Notes under the pieces: generated by a model
Databases searched by the model: none
What the model was told of the DNA's origin: nothing
Seen by the model: only the letters and a program-made list of their open reading frames with translations
Part shown: positions 58,642 to 64,000 of the stretch, one piece after another
How the letters are laid out: each line of letters opens with the position of its first letter
How positions within the stretch are numbered: the first letter of the stretch is position 1
Position numbers and translations under genes: made by a program
From: a virus
IMG/VR virus record: IMGVR_UViG_3300023184_000035
Span: 1-64,000 of that record
Length of the DNA stretch: 64,000 bases
Strand: one strand, 5' to 3'

Positions 58642-59555
58642 TTTCAACATACAACGAATGGGACCCACTGAAACGCATTGTGGTAGGTCGTGCTGACACT
58701 GCCAACTGGCCTGTGAATGATCCTGTGTTTAAAAACGAGGGCGAGAAGACCACCTGGAAGGAAACTCCTGTACCGCGTGGGCCTGTGGCACAATGGATTA
58801 TAGATGAAGCCAATGAAGACCTTGACATCTTGACCAAGACATTGCAGGACTTGGGGGTTGTTGTAGAACGTCCAGATCCTTGTTTGAACTTTCAAACACA
58901 TGACGGTCTCAGTGCCTACTGCCCTAGAGACCGGTTGTTGGTATATGGCAGTACCATTGTGAATCCTGTGATGATGTACCCCTGCAGAGACATGGAAGCA
59001 CAGTGCTACTACGACATCATTGACAAAGCTGAACACTACCTGCACATGCCCAGAAACGAAGGCATGGTGCTGGAAGCAGCCAATGTGTGCAGACTCAATG
59101 ATTCATGGTTGGTATTGGAATCTGCAGGATGCAACACACCTGCCTTAAACTGGTTGCGGGATCACTTCCCTGACGTCAAGATAGAAAGTTGCAACTTCTA
59201 TGCTGGTGTGCATATTGATAGCACCATTGTGCCCATACGTGAAGGTTTGGTGCTGTTGAATGGTGCCAGAGTAAATGACAGCAACTGCCCAGAAGTGTTC
59301 CGTACATGGGACAAGATCTACGTGGATGATGTTGTGGCACAAGGATTTCATGAGTATCCTTATGCATCAAAATGGGTGGGTATGAACATGCTGGCCGTTA
59401 ATCCAAATACTGTGATTATGGATCGGAACCAACCCAACCTAATTGCCCAACTAGAACAACGCAACTTCACAGTGATTCCGTTGGAATTGCGCCACAGTCG
59501 CACACTGGGCGGTGGATTCCATTGTGTCACACTGGATCTTGTGCGTTCAAATTGA
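58632..59555 (+). CDS. Amidinotransferase (glycine amidinotransferase-like)
   Basis: 307 residues, pentein fold. NEWDPLKRIVVGRAD at the start, EAANVCRLND with the catalytic acid, AGVHIDSTIVPIREG with the catalytic His, and RTLGGGFHCVTLDLVRSN with the nucleophile Cys at the end. Enzymes of this family move or remove the amidino group of arginine. Amidinotransferase genes are known in T4-like cyanophages. Substrate unknown. Confidence 0.85.
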   Translation: MGMISTYNEWDPLKRIVVGRADTANWPVNDPVFKNEGEKTTWKETPVPRGPVAQWIIDEANEDLDILTKTLQDLGVVVERPDPCLNFQTHDGLSAYCPRDRLLVYGSTIVNPVMMYPCRDMEAQCYYDIIDKAEHYLHMPRNEGMVLEAANVCRLNDSWLVLESAGCNTPALNWLRDHFPDVKIESCNFYAGVHIDSTIVPIREGLVLLNGARVNDSNCPEVFRTWDKIYVDDVVAQGFHEYPYASKWVGMNMLAVNPNTVIMDRNQPNLIAQLEQRNFTVIPLELRHSRTLGGGFHCVTLDLVRSN

Positions 59556-59557
59556 GA

Positions 59558-59586
59558 TTGACCAATAAAGACAATTCATGTATACT
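59558..59586 (+). promoter_or_regulatory. sigma70 promoter, TTGACCA family, leaderless output
   Basis: TTGACC, 17 bases, TATACT, six bases to ATG 59593, no ribosome site. Confidence 0.75.
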
Positions 59587-59592
59587 ACACAC

Positions 59593-60621
59593 ATGAACAC
59601 ACCTAAAATTGGCTTTTGTTGCAAGTGGCTCAATGATCCGTCCGAATGTGGCGGCATGAAGGTCAATGCAGTGGACCGTGACTTAAACGGCAGATCAACT
59701 ACCATGAGGTGGCTCCGCGAACACGCGGGCGAAGCCGAGCAACGTCAGTGGGACATTATGAACCACAATGCTGCCGCGGCTGTGCGACTGATTGAGCGGG
59801 TAGGCACACTGCCGCCTGAACGGCGCATGGTACGTTTAGGTTCAGAAATGCTACAAGGCTACACTGAGCCATCGTGGATTGACTGGTGGCAACGTGCAGA
59901 AATACAAGAACACTGTGCCAAGATCTTTGCTCCTGTGGGCGAAGCCGCAAGACGACTGGGTGTGCGTATTTCGTTCCATCCCGGACAGTTTTGTGTGCTG
60001 GCGTCAGAGTCGGACGAGATTGTTCGACGCAGTATCTTAGAGTTTGAATATCATGTGGATATGGCACGTTGGATGGGCTACGGCGCTGGCTGGCATGATC
60101 ATGGTTTTAAAATTAATGTGCATTTGTCGGGCAAAGGCGGGCCTGCCAAGTTCCTACGCACCTTGGGTCAGCTGACCCCAGAAGCAAGGAATTTAATCGC
60201 TATTGAGAATGATGAGATGTCAAATGGTTTGGACGTTACTCTTGCTGTGGCTGATAGTGTGGCTCTTACTTTGGATATTCATCACCATTGGATCAACACC
60301 GGAGAATATATTCAGCCCCGGGATCCACGTGCTCAACGGGTTGTTGAGTCTTGGCGTGGTGTGCGCCCTGTTTGTCACTACAGTGTTAGCCGTGAAGATG
60401 TTGTTGTGGGACACAATACCTTTGTTAGACCAGACTTATCAGCCCTCCTCAGTGCAGGCTACAAAAAGCAAAAACTGCGAGCACACTCAGACTTCATGTG
60501 GAATACCGCTGTGAATGACTGGGCATTGACTTTCTTGGATCAGTGGGACATACAGGTTGAAGCCAAAGGCAAGAACTTGGCCAGTGAAATGCTGTACAAT
60601 CAATGGAAAGCCAATGCCTGA
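59593..60621 (+). CDS. uvsE: UV damage endonuclease (UvdE)
   Basis: 342 residues from ATG 59593. The ATG at 59578 cannot be used, as it overlaps the -10 box. TIM-barrel nuclease that nicks 5' of UV photoproducts. Metal-binding blocks: RISFHPGQFCVLAS, INVHLSGKGG, IAIENDEMSN, ALTLDIHHHWI and CHYSVSRE. Typical length. Useful in sunlit water, where phage DNA is exposed. Confidence 0.88.
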   Translation: MNTPKIGFCCKWLNDPSECGGMKVNAVDRDLNGRSTTMRWLREHAGEAEQRQWDIMNHNAAAAVRLIERVGTLPPERRMVRLGSEMLQGYTEPSWIDWWQRAEIQEHCAKIFAPVGEAARRLGVRISFHPGQFCVLASESDEIVRRSILEFEYHVDMARWMGYGAGWHDHGFKINVHLSGKGGPAKFLRTLGQLTPEARNLIAIENDEMSNGLDVTLAVADSVALTLDIHHHWINTGEYIQPRDPRAQRVVESWRGVRPVCHYSVSREDVVVGHNTFVRPDLSALLSAGYKKQKLRAHSDFMWNTAVNDWALTFLDQWDIQVEAKGKNLASEMLYNQWKANA

Positions 60622-60904
60622 TATTTTAGCTGGAATTTTTGAATGGATACGAAATGACTATCGTACTAATCGCACTAGGTTTGCTGTTGAGCTCTTGGCT
60701 TGGGCTATCAGTATTGGGTGCTCGGTTACCATGGCACTCACCGTACCAACCCCTCCTCTTCTTTACATGTATCCTGTGTGGATTAGTGGTTGTGCCATGT
60801 ATGCTTGGGCTGCCTATACTCGAAAGAGTTTTGGCATGCTGGCCAATTACATATTGTTGACTACAATAGATTCAATTGGCCTGGCACGGATGTTGTTAAA
60901 CTGA
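60614..60904 (+). CDS. Small membrane protein
   Basis: 96 residues from ATG 60614, overlapping the UvdE stop. Three membrane helices are likely (LLAWAISIGCSVTMAL; PPLLYMYPVWISGCAMYAW; LANYILLTTIDSIGLARML). Build recalls the PnuC-like or small phage inner-membrane proteins but no motif decides. Convergent overlap of 9 bases with the next minus gene. Confidence 0.6.
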   Translation: MPDILAGIFEWIRNDYRTNRTRFAVELLAWAISIGCSVTMALTVPTPPLLYMYPVWISGCAMYAWAAYTRKSFGMLANYILLTTIDSIGLARMLLN

Positions 60905-61258
60905 TTTCTTTTTAGCAGGTGCTTTTTTGGCGGCAGCTGGCTTGGCTGCCGTTTTCTTGGCTGCTGGCTTTTTGGCCGGGGTCTTTTTAGCAGGTGCTTG
61001 TTCCACAACTGGTGCAGGTGCTTCTACTCGATTCTCACTGCCTGTGGGCTCTGCAGGTGCCACCGGTGCTAAATCAGACACTTTGACATGAATTTTGCCT
61101 TCAGGCAATTTCTCGCCGTAAGGCCAAGGTTTGTCAGTCAAATGCATTTCTTTGGGCGGCTCCCAAGTCTCAATAGAATCCTTTGATTTGTTGGCCTTGT
61201 CTCTGGCCCAAACCACTGCAATCAACGCAATCACTGCCAATACGATAATAATTTCCAT
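60896..61258 (-). CDS. Membrane-anchored Lys/Ala/Pro-rich protein
   Basis: 120 residues: an N-terminal membrane helix (MEIIIVLAVIALIAVVWA), a short linker, then a C-terminal tail of AKKxPAAKK repeats like histone H1 or bacterial H1-like proteins. It would hang a strongly basic tail, able to bind DNA or teichoic/phosphate polymers, from the inner membrane. AGGAG-type ribosome site. Role unknown. Confidence 0.65.
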   Translation of the reverse strand: MEIIIVLAVIALIAVVWARDKANKSKDSIETWEPPKEMHLTDKPWPYGEKLPEGKIHVKVSDLAPVAPAEPTGSENRVEAPAPVVEQAPAKKTPAKKPAAKKTAAKPAAAKKAPAKKKSV

Positions 61259-61332
61259 GTGTAAATCTCCTATGAAATATTTAGTGACAGAATTAGTGAG
61301 CCAACACTAAAATGACTCAAAGAACCAAAAAG

Positions 61333-61349
61333 ATGTTGCACTGCAACAT
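61333..61349 (+). promoter_or_regulatory. Perfect palindrome over -35 box (operator?)
   Basis: ATGTTGCA-C-TGCAACAT, a perfect 17-base palindrome covering the -35 of the phasin-like gene. TGC/GCA-rich sites are reminiscent of PhaR operators at host phasin genes; this link is a guess. Confidence 0.5.
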
Positions 61350-61364
61350 AAATAATGTTACAAT
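61336..61364 (+). promoter_or_regulatory. sigma70 promoter for phasin-like gene
   Basis: TTGCAC, 17 bases, TACAAT. The transcript would carry a leader of about 60 bases with the hairpin CACAAGAC/GTCTTGTG (61370-61399). Confidence 0.7.
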
Positions 61365-61369
61365 AGAAG

Positions 61370-61399
61370 CACAAGACGCTGAATGGTTCGGGTCTTGTG
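61370..61399 (+). other. Leader hairpin
   Basis: Eight-base perfect stem CACAAGAC (61370-61377) and GTCTTGTG (61392-61399) at the 5' end of the phasin-like mRNA; likely to stabilise it. Confidence 0.55.
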
Positions 61400-61430
61400 T
61401 TCTAGAACTTGCTTAATTTAAGGAGAAAAC

Positions 61431-61688
61431 ATGTTCAATTCCGTAATCGAATCTGTGCAAAATGCACAAAAAACTTTTGTCAATACCTTTGTCACCAACG
61501 AGGAAATTGCCAAGCCCATGATCCGAATGATCGACAGCCAGTATGACACTGCCAAGTTGACTGCTAAAGCAGTGTTGGATATCAGTACAACCCTGGCCTC
61601 AGCAACAACTGAAAAAGTGCAGGAAGCAATGAAGTTTGACGTGACCAAATTTGCTGACACCTTCAAACCAGCCGCTGTTAAAAAGTAA
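61431..61688 (+). CDS. Phasin-like protein
   Basis: 85 residues, fully helical and amphipathic, with no cysteine. MFNSVIESVQNAQKTFVNTF, then TAKLTAKAVLDISTTLASAT and a KPAAVKK end recall phasins, which coat polyhydroxybutyrate granules. It is half the length of usual phasins (about 190). It has its own promoter, a leader hairpin, a strong AAGGAGA site and a terminator, so expression should be high. Alternative: an unrelated small helical protein. Confidence 0.5.
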   Translation: MFNSVIESVQNAQKTFVNTFVTNEEIAKPMIRMIDSQYDTAKLTAKAVLDISTTLASATTEKVQEAMKFDVTKFADTFKPAAVKK

Positions 61689-61710
61689 TACTCAAGTAGT
61701 ACTTTTGAAG

Positions 61711-61733
61711 ACCCTGCTGAGTGCAGGGTTTTT
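61711..61733 (+). terminator. Rho-independent terminator
   Basis: Stem ACCCTGC/GCAGGGT, 5-base loop, TTTTT. Ends one base before the next TTGACC -35. Confidence 0.85.
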
Positions 61734-61734
61734 C

Positions 61735-61763
61735 TTGACCAGAATTTACCGATCTGCTATAAT
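61735..61763 (+). promoter_or_regulatory. sigma70 promoter, TTGACCA family
   Basis: TTGACC, 17 bases, TATAAT with TGC before it. Six bases later is ATG 61770, in frame with the next gene. Confidence 0.85.
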
Positions 61764-61793
61764 ACGGTTATGAAAACAAAAAAGGAAGAAATC

Positions 61794-61946
61794 ATGCAAT
61801 TTTTCTTAGTGTCAAGTGTAGATGGTAGTGTGGTTCTTCAAGCAAGAGATCAAGAACATGCATTTGAATTAGCAGACGAATATGACTTTGATTGGGACAC
61901 TATAGAACCAATTGAAGTGTATTTCACAGAAGAAACTGGAGAATAA
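61794..61946 (+). CDS. Small acidic early protein, 50 residues
   Basis: ATG 61794 has AAGGAAGAA before it. An in-frame ATG at 61770, exactly six bases after the -10, would give a leaderless form with MKTKKEEI added. MQFFLVSSVDGSVVLQARDQ, then EHAFELADEYDFDWDTIEP: strongly acidic, perhaps a DNA-mimic type anti-host protein, though this is a guess. Confidence 0.6.
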   Translation: MQFFLVSSVDGSVVLQARDQEHAFELADEYDFDWDTIEPIEVYFTEETGE

Positions 61947-61947
61947 A

Positions 61948-62175
61948 ATGGAAAAAGTTAAAATTGCAGTAAATGATCTGGTGTACTACCGAAGTACCGC
62001 CGGCAATCAATGCATGGGACGAGTACGCAAGGTAAATCGAGTGAACTCCAAAGTTCAAGTATTGGCGGTCAATGGCTGGATAACTTTGCACTCAGACACA
62101 AAAGTGGTAAACAAGGGATTCTTGCGCCGTGCTACCTCCGGCATGGTTGAACTTGCCAATGAGTATGATTTATAA
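61948..62175 (+). CDS. Small early protein, barrel-like
   Basis: 75 residues from ATG 61948, one base after the previous stop. VAVNDLVYYRSTAGNQ-like opening (KIAVNDLVYYRSTAGNQCMG), then RVRKVNRVNSKVQVLAVNGW: a beta-rich, basic protein like an SH3/KOW barrel. Function unknown. Confidence 0.6.
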   Translation: MEKVKIAVNDLVYYRSTAGNQCMGRVRKVNRVNSKVQVLAVNGWITLHSDTKVVNKGFLRRATSGMVELANEYDL

Positions 62176-62183
62176 TCAAAGGC

Positions 62184-62212
62184 TTGACCAATAATTACCA
62201 ATCTGCTATAAT
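62184..62212 (+). promoter_or_regulatory. sigma70 promoter, TTGACCA family, leaderless output
   Basis: TTGACC, 17 bases, TATAAT; six bases to ATG 62219, no ribosome site. Confidence 0.85.
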
Positions 62213-62218
62213 TACAAC

Positions 62219-62368
62219 ATGAAAACACTAAGCTTCACTATACAACTGCCCCGACAGCGCCGACGTGCGGTGGAGTTGTATAGCCGTGACACTCCGTTCA
62301 AGCCCAAGGTTGAACAGAACAAGACAGTGTACAACCGCAAAGTCAAGCATCGGAGCCGTGATGAATAA
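62219..62368 (+). CDS. Small very basic protein, 49 residues
   Basis: MKTLSFTIQLPRQRRRAVEL, then TPFKPKVEQNKTVYNRKVKH. Probable leaderless start six bases after a -10 box. About one residue in four is Arg or Lys; nucleic-acid or ribosome binding is plausible. Overlaps the next lipoprotein gene by 8 bases. Confidence 0.6.
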   Translation: MKTLSFTIQLPRQRRRAVELYSRDTPFKPKVEQNKTVYNRKVKHRSRDE

Positions 62369-62609
62369 ACTGTTGATTGCTTTACTGGCTGTGGCAGCGA
62401 CCGGATGTGTCAGTGTGGTGCAACGTGCCCCACTGGACGCATCTCAGATTCCAAATGACTGTGCAAATAGAAATGCCATAATTGGCTGGCTGGAACAAAA
62501 TGCCCGAGTCCCCCAACAAACCACTGAGTCAAAGGAAGACTATGAAAGAAGTCGCGGACAAATTCGCTCGCGTATCTGGAGCATGCGTTATACTTGCCAG
62601 CCTGTGTAG
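62361..62609 (+). CDS. Small lipoprotein
   Basis: 82 residues. Signal and lipobox MNKLLIALLAVAATGCVSVV, cysteine 17 being lipidated. The mature part is helical and polar (NRNAIIGWLEQNARVPQQTT). The next lipoprotein gene begins inside its 3' end in another frame, an arrangement like that of spanin pairs. Confidence 0.62.
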   Translation: MNKLLIALLAVAATGCVSVVQRAPLDASQIPNDCANRNAIIGWLEQNARVPQQTTESKEDYERSRGQIRSRIWSMRYTCQPV

Positions 62610-62832
62610 TGGTTGCGCTTCAGGAACCCCCAGTGCTCGGCCCATGGCGTATGAAGATCTCAACTACTTTCAAGTTGACTGTAGAATTGCAGTGCAACAA
62701 CGAGCCATGTTGATGAATATGAGACAGACCCGTGACGAAGTGGCTCTGGATCGACTGACTTTTTGGGACCGTCAAGGCAACATCAACCGACAAATTGATC
62801 GCAACTTATTTTTACTGAGGTACTGTTCATGA
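62542..62832 (+). CDS. Small lipoprotein, overlapping
   Basis: 96 residues from ATG 62542 with AAAGGAAG before it, overlapping the previous gene by 68 bases. VILASLCSGCASGT is the lipobox. The mature part has a charged helical run (QQRAMLMNMRQTRDEVALDR). Could be an outer spanin, but no clear inner spanin is seen. Overlaps the next gene by 4 bases. Confidence 0.6.
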   Translation: MKEVADKFARVSGACVILASLCSGCASGTPSARPMAYEDLNYFQVDCRIAVQQRAMLMNMRQTRDEVALDRLTFWDRQGNINRQIDRNLFLLRYCS

Positions 62833-63389
62833 AACGACTACTAGTTCTTGCACTGATTCCTGCCACTGTGTGGGCATCCGAATGTGTGTTACAAGATCGC
62901 ACGGTGAGTCGCTCAGCGGTGACCATTGCAGAACGTAGCCGAATCACTCGCGAGGTTGTTCCCAGCATCAACAACGGTAAGAAGTGCATGGTCACGTTCC
63001 GTGTACGCATTGGCACAGATTGGCACAGTGCTCATGGTGAATATGAATGGGCTGGAGACCGTCCACGTGAAGAAGCCTGTGCTGTGGCCGTGAGCCGTGC
63101 AGAGGATGAAGTACGTGCCAGAGTAGGCCGCTCACAGACTGTGAGTGAAAAGACCATGATATGTAGTGACCGTCCAGACTTGGATGCATTGCGTAGCACC
63201 AATCCCGGAACTGTGGCAGAACTGCACCAATTCCGACCACATCCAGACTTTCCAAATGAATTTTGGCATAATGGCGCACCCTGCAGATACTTTTTGGACA
63301 GTGCATACGTCCAAAAGGATGTGCGCACCTTTCAAGGAGTGATCTGTCGAGTGCATGACTCACGCTGGGTTGTGGTGGATAAATGGTAG
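62829..63389 (+). CDS. Exported protein of unknown function
   Basis: 186 residues with a signal peptide (MKRLLVLALIPATVWASE) and six cysteines in the mature part, so probably a disulfide-bonded periplasmic protein. VPSINNGKKCMVTFRVRIGT and HNGAPCRYFLDSAYVQKDVR blocks. No family recognised. The next promoter begins right at its stop codon. Confidence 0.65.
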   Translation: MKRLLVLALIPATVWASECVLQDRTVSRSAVTIAERSRITREVVPSINNGKKCMVTFRVRIGTDWHSAHGEYEWAGDRPREEACAVAVSRAEDEVRARVGRSQTVSEKTMICSDRPDLDALRSTNPGTVAELHQFRPHPDFPNEFWHNGAPCRYFLDSAYVQKDVRTFQGVICRVHDSRWVVVDKW

Positions 63390-63418
63390 TTGACCAATTA
63401 TTCACTCTGTGTTAAACT
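63390..63418 (+). promoter_or_regulatory. sigma70 promoter, TTGACCA family
   Basis: TTGACC, 17 bases, TAAACT; a weaker -10 than its relatives. AAAGGAAC ribosome site follows for the gene at 63450. Confidence 0.65.
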
Positions 63419-63449
63419 TGTGTTATCGTAAACTGTTCAAAGGAACATC

Positions 63450-64000
63450 ATGAAAAAAGTATTTGCAATTCTTCCGTTAGTAGCTCTTGTGGCGTGTAGT
63501 GCAACCAAGCCTGCTCCAGTAAGCACGGCTCCTGTATTGCCCACAGAGCAATACGAAAATCGTGTGGCACAAGCACAGGTTGCTCGTGAGGCTCATGTTG
63601 AGCGAGCCATTGTTCAGGCTCCCAAATGGATGACTGACTTGCCTGTGAGTAACAGTGCAGTATATGCCAATGGCTCAGCAGTGAGCTCGGACATGAGCAT
63701 GGCTGACTACAAGGCCAAACTGTTTGCGTTTGGCAAGATCTGTATGGCGGCTGGGGGTAAAGTCAACCAGCAAGCCAAGGTGTACATGCAGGACACCACA
63801 GAAGCCAGCACTGAGATTTCTGAGTTGGCCATCAAGTCAATGTGCCCTGCTGTGGACATCACTGGCGTAGAGATCAAGGAAGTCAAACGCATTTCAGAAG
63901 GCGGCCGATTCCGTACTTACATGCTGGTTGCACTGCCCACAGGCGATGCCAATGCACTGCAAAAGCGCAAAGATCAGCTCCGACTGAAAGATCGTGCAGA
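63450..64000 (+). CDS. LPP20-like lipoprotein (partial, runs off the window)
   Basis: At least 183 residues. MKKVFAILPLVALVACSATK is a signal peptide with lipobox. APKWMTDLPVSNSAVYANGS and the YKAKLFAFGKICMAAGGKVN helix resemble the LPP20 lipoprotein family. Outer-membrane or periplasmic location is expected. The 3' end is outside the window. Confidence 0.65.
   Translation, partial: MKKVFAILPLVALVACSATKPAPVSTAPVLPTEQYENRVAQAQVAREAHVERAIVQAPKWMTDLPVSNSAVYANGSAVSSDMSMADYKAKLFAFGKICMAAGGKVNQQAKVYMQDTTEASTEISELAIKSMCPAVDITGVEIKEVKRISEGGRFRTYMLVALPTGDANALQKRKDQLRLKDRA

Noticed and set aside
61335-61364. Possible third Pho box (TTGTAAC on the minus strand near 61360)
   Set aside because: Only one clear repeat is present and the 4-base-spaced partner is missing.
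1-64000. tRNA genes
   Set aside because: I looked for cloverleaf patterns and T-arm words on both strands and found none that fold; a tRNA scan could still find one.

Overview
The window is a piece of a large T4-like myovirus genome, assembled from a natural community or isolated on a freshwater-type betaproteobacterium. The phage assignment rests on a UvsW helicase end, a T4-type primase/helicase pair (gp61/gp41), class Ia ribonucleotide reductase with glutaredoxin, an ATP-dependent DNA ligase, a PAAR spike, a tail spike, very long tail fibres, and many short conserved phage genes packed with ATGA-type overlaps. The host guess rests on genes that look taken from a betaproteobacterium: IscU, IscA, ClpX, ClpS, bS21, a Porin_4-type porin, PstS and a phasin-like protein. 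These genes are inferred by eye from motifs; no database search was possible. The longest stretch without a gene is about 215 bases.

Layout. 1-3.7 kb: end of uvsW and small conserved phage genes, including a possible clamp-loader subunit and a DnaE-derived remnant. 3.8-8.4 kb: a glycosyltransferase-like gene, a virion protein, primase and helicase. 8.4-15.7 kb: a minus-strand fibre gene and then virion, holin-like and scaffold-like genes, plus a protein that joins two nucleotidyltransferase-type domains. 15.7-18.2 kb: iscU, a radical SAM/B12 protein and iscA. 19.2-30 kb: exonuclease, tail spike, nrdA, PRMT-like gene, nrdB, glutaredoxin, PAAR spike, virion proteins. 30-33.4 kb: small early genes and DNA ligase. 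33.4-33.6 kb: a structured non-coding transcript or leader behind a consensus sigma70 promoter. 33.6-39.5 kb: membrane coiled-coil protein, clpX, rpsU (bS21), sugar genes, hsp20, clpS. 39.5-47.7 kb: mostly minus-strand genes: exported proteins, a GT4 and metallophosphoesterase pair that reads as agt and plcP, an amidotransferase-like protein, an ATP-grasp ligase and a glycosyltransferase. 47.8-53.1 kb: fibre tip and a 1479-residue fibre with YadA-like repeats. 53.2-55.4 kb: porin and pstS. 56.9-60.9 kb: UDP-sugar dehydrogenase, 2OG oxygenase, amidinotransferase, UV endonuclease. 60.9-64 kb: phasin-like gene and small exported or lipoprotein genes.

How it works together. The strongest theme is phosphorus. 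plcP-agt (headgroup removal from phospholipid, then glycolipid synthesis) and pstS lie behind nearly identical minus-strand promoters: two 7-base TGTAA repeats 4 bases apart, then exactly 9 bases, then TTTAAATAAT. This is the layout of a PhoB-dependent promoter, so the phage probably lets the host phosphate-starvation regulator switch on phosphate capture and membrane-phosphate recycling. A second theme is protein and cofactor quality control (IscU/IscA, ClpX/ClpS/Hsp20, bS21). Three promoter classes are visible: sigma70 promoters, several with a shared TTGACCA...TGCTATAAT form; T4-type late NATAAATA/GCTAAATA boxes; and the Pho promoters. Five genes begin exactly six bases after a -10 box with no ribosome site, which suggests leaderless mRNAs.
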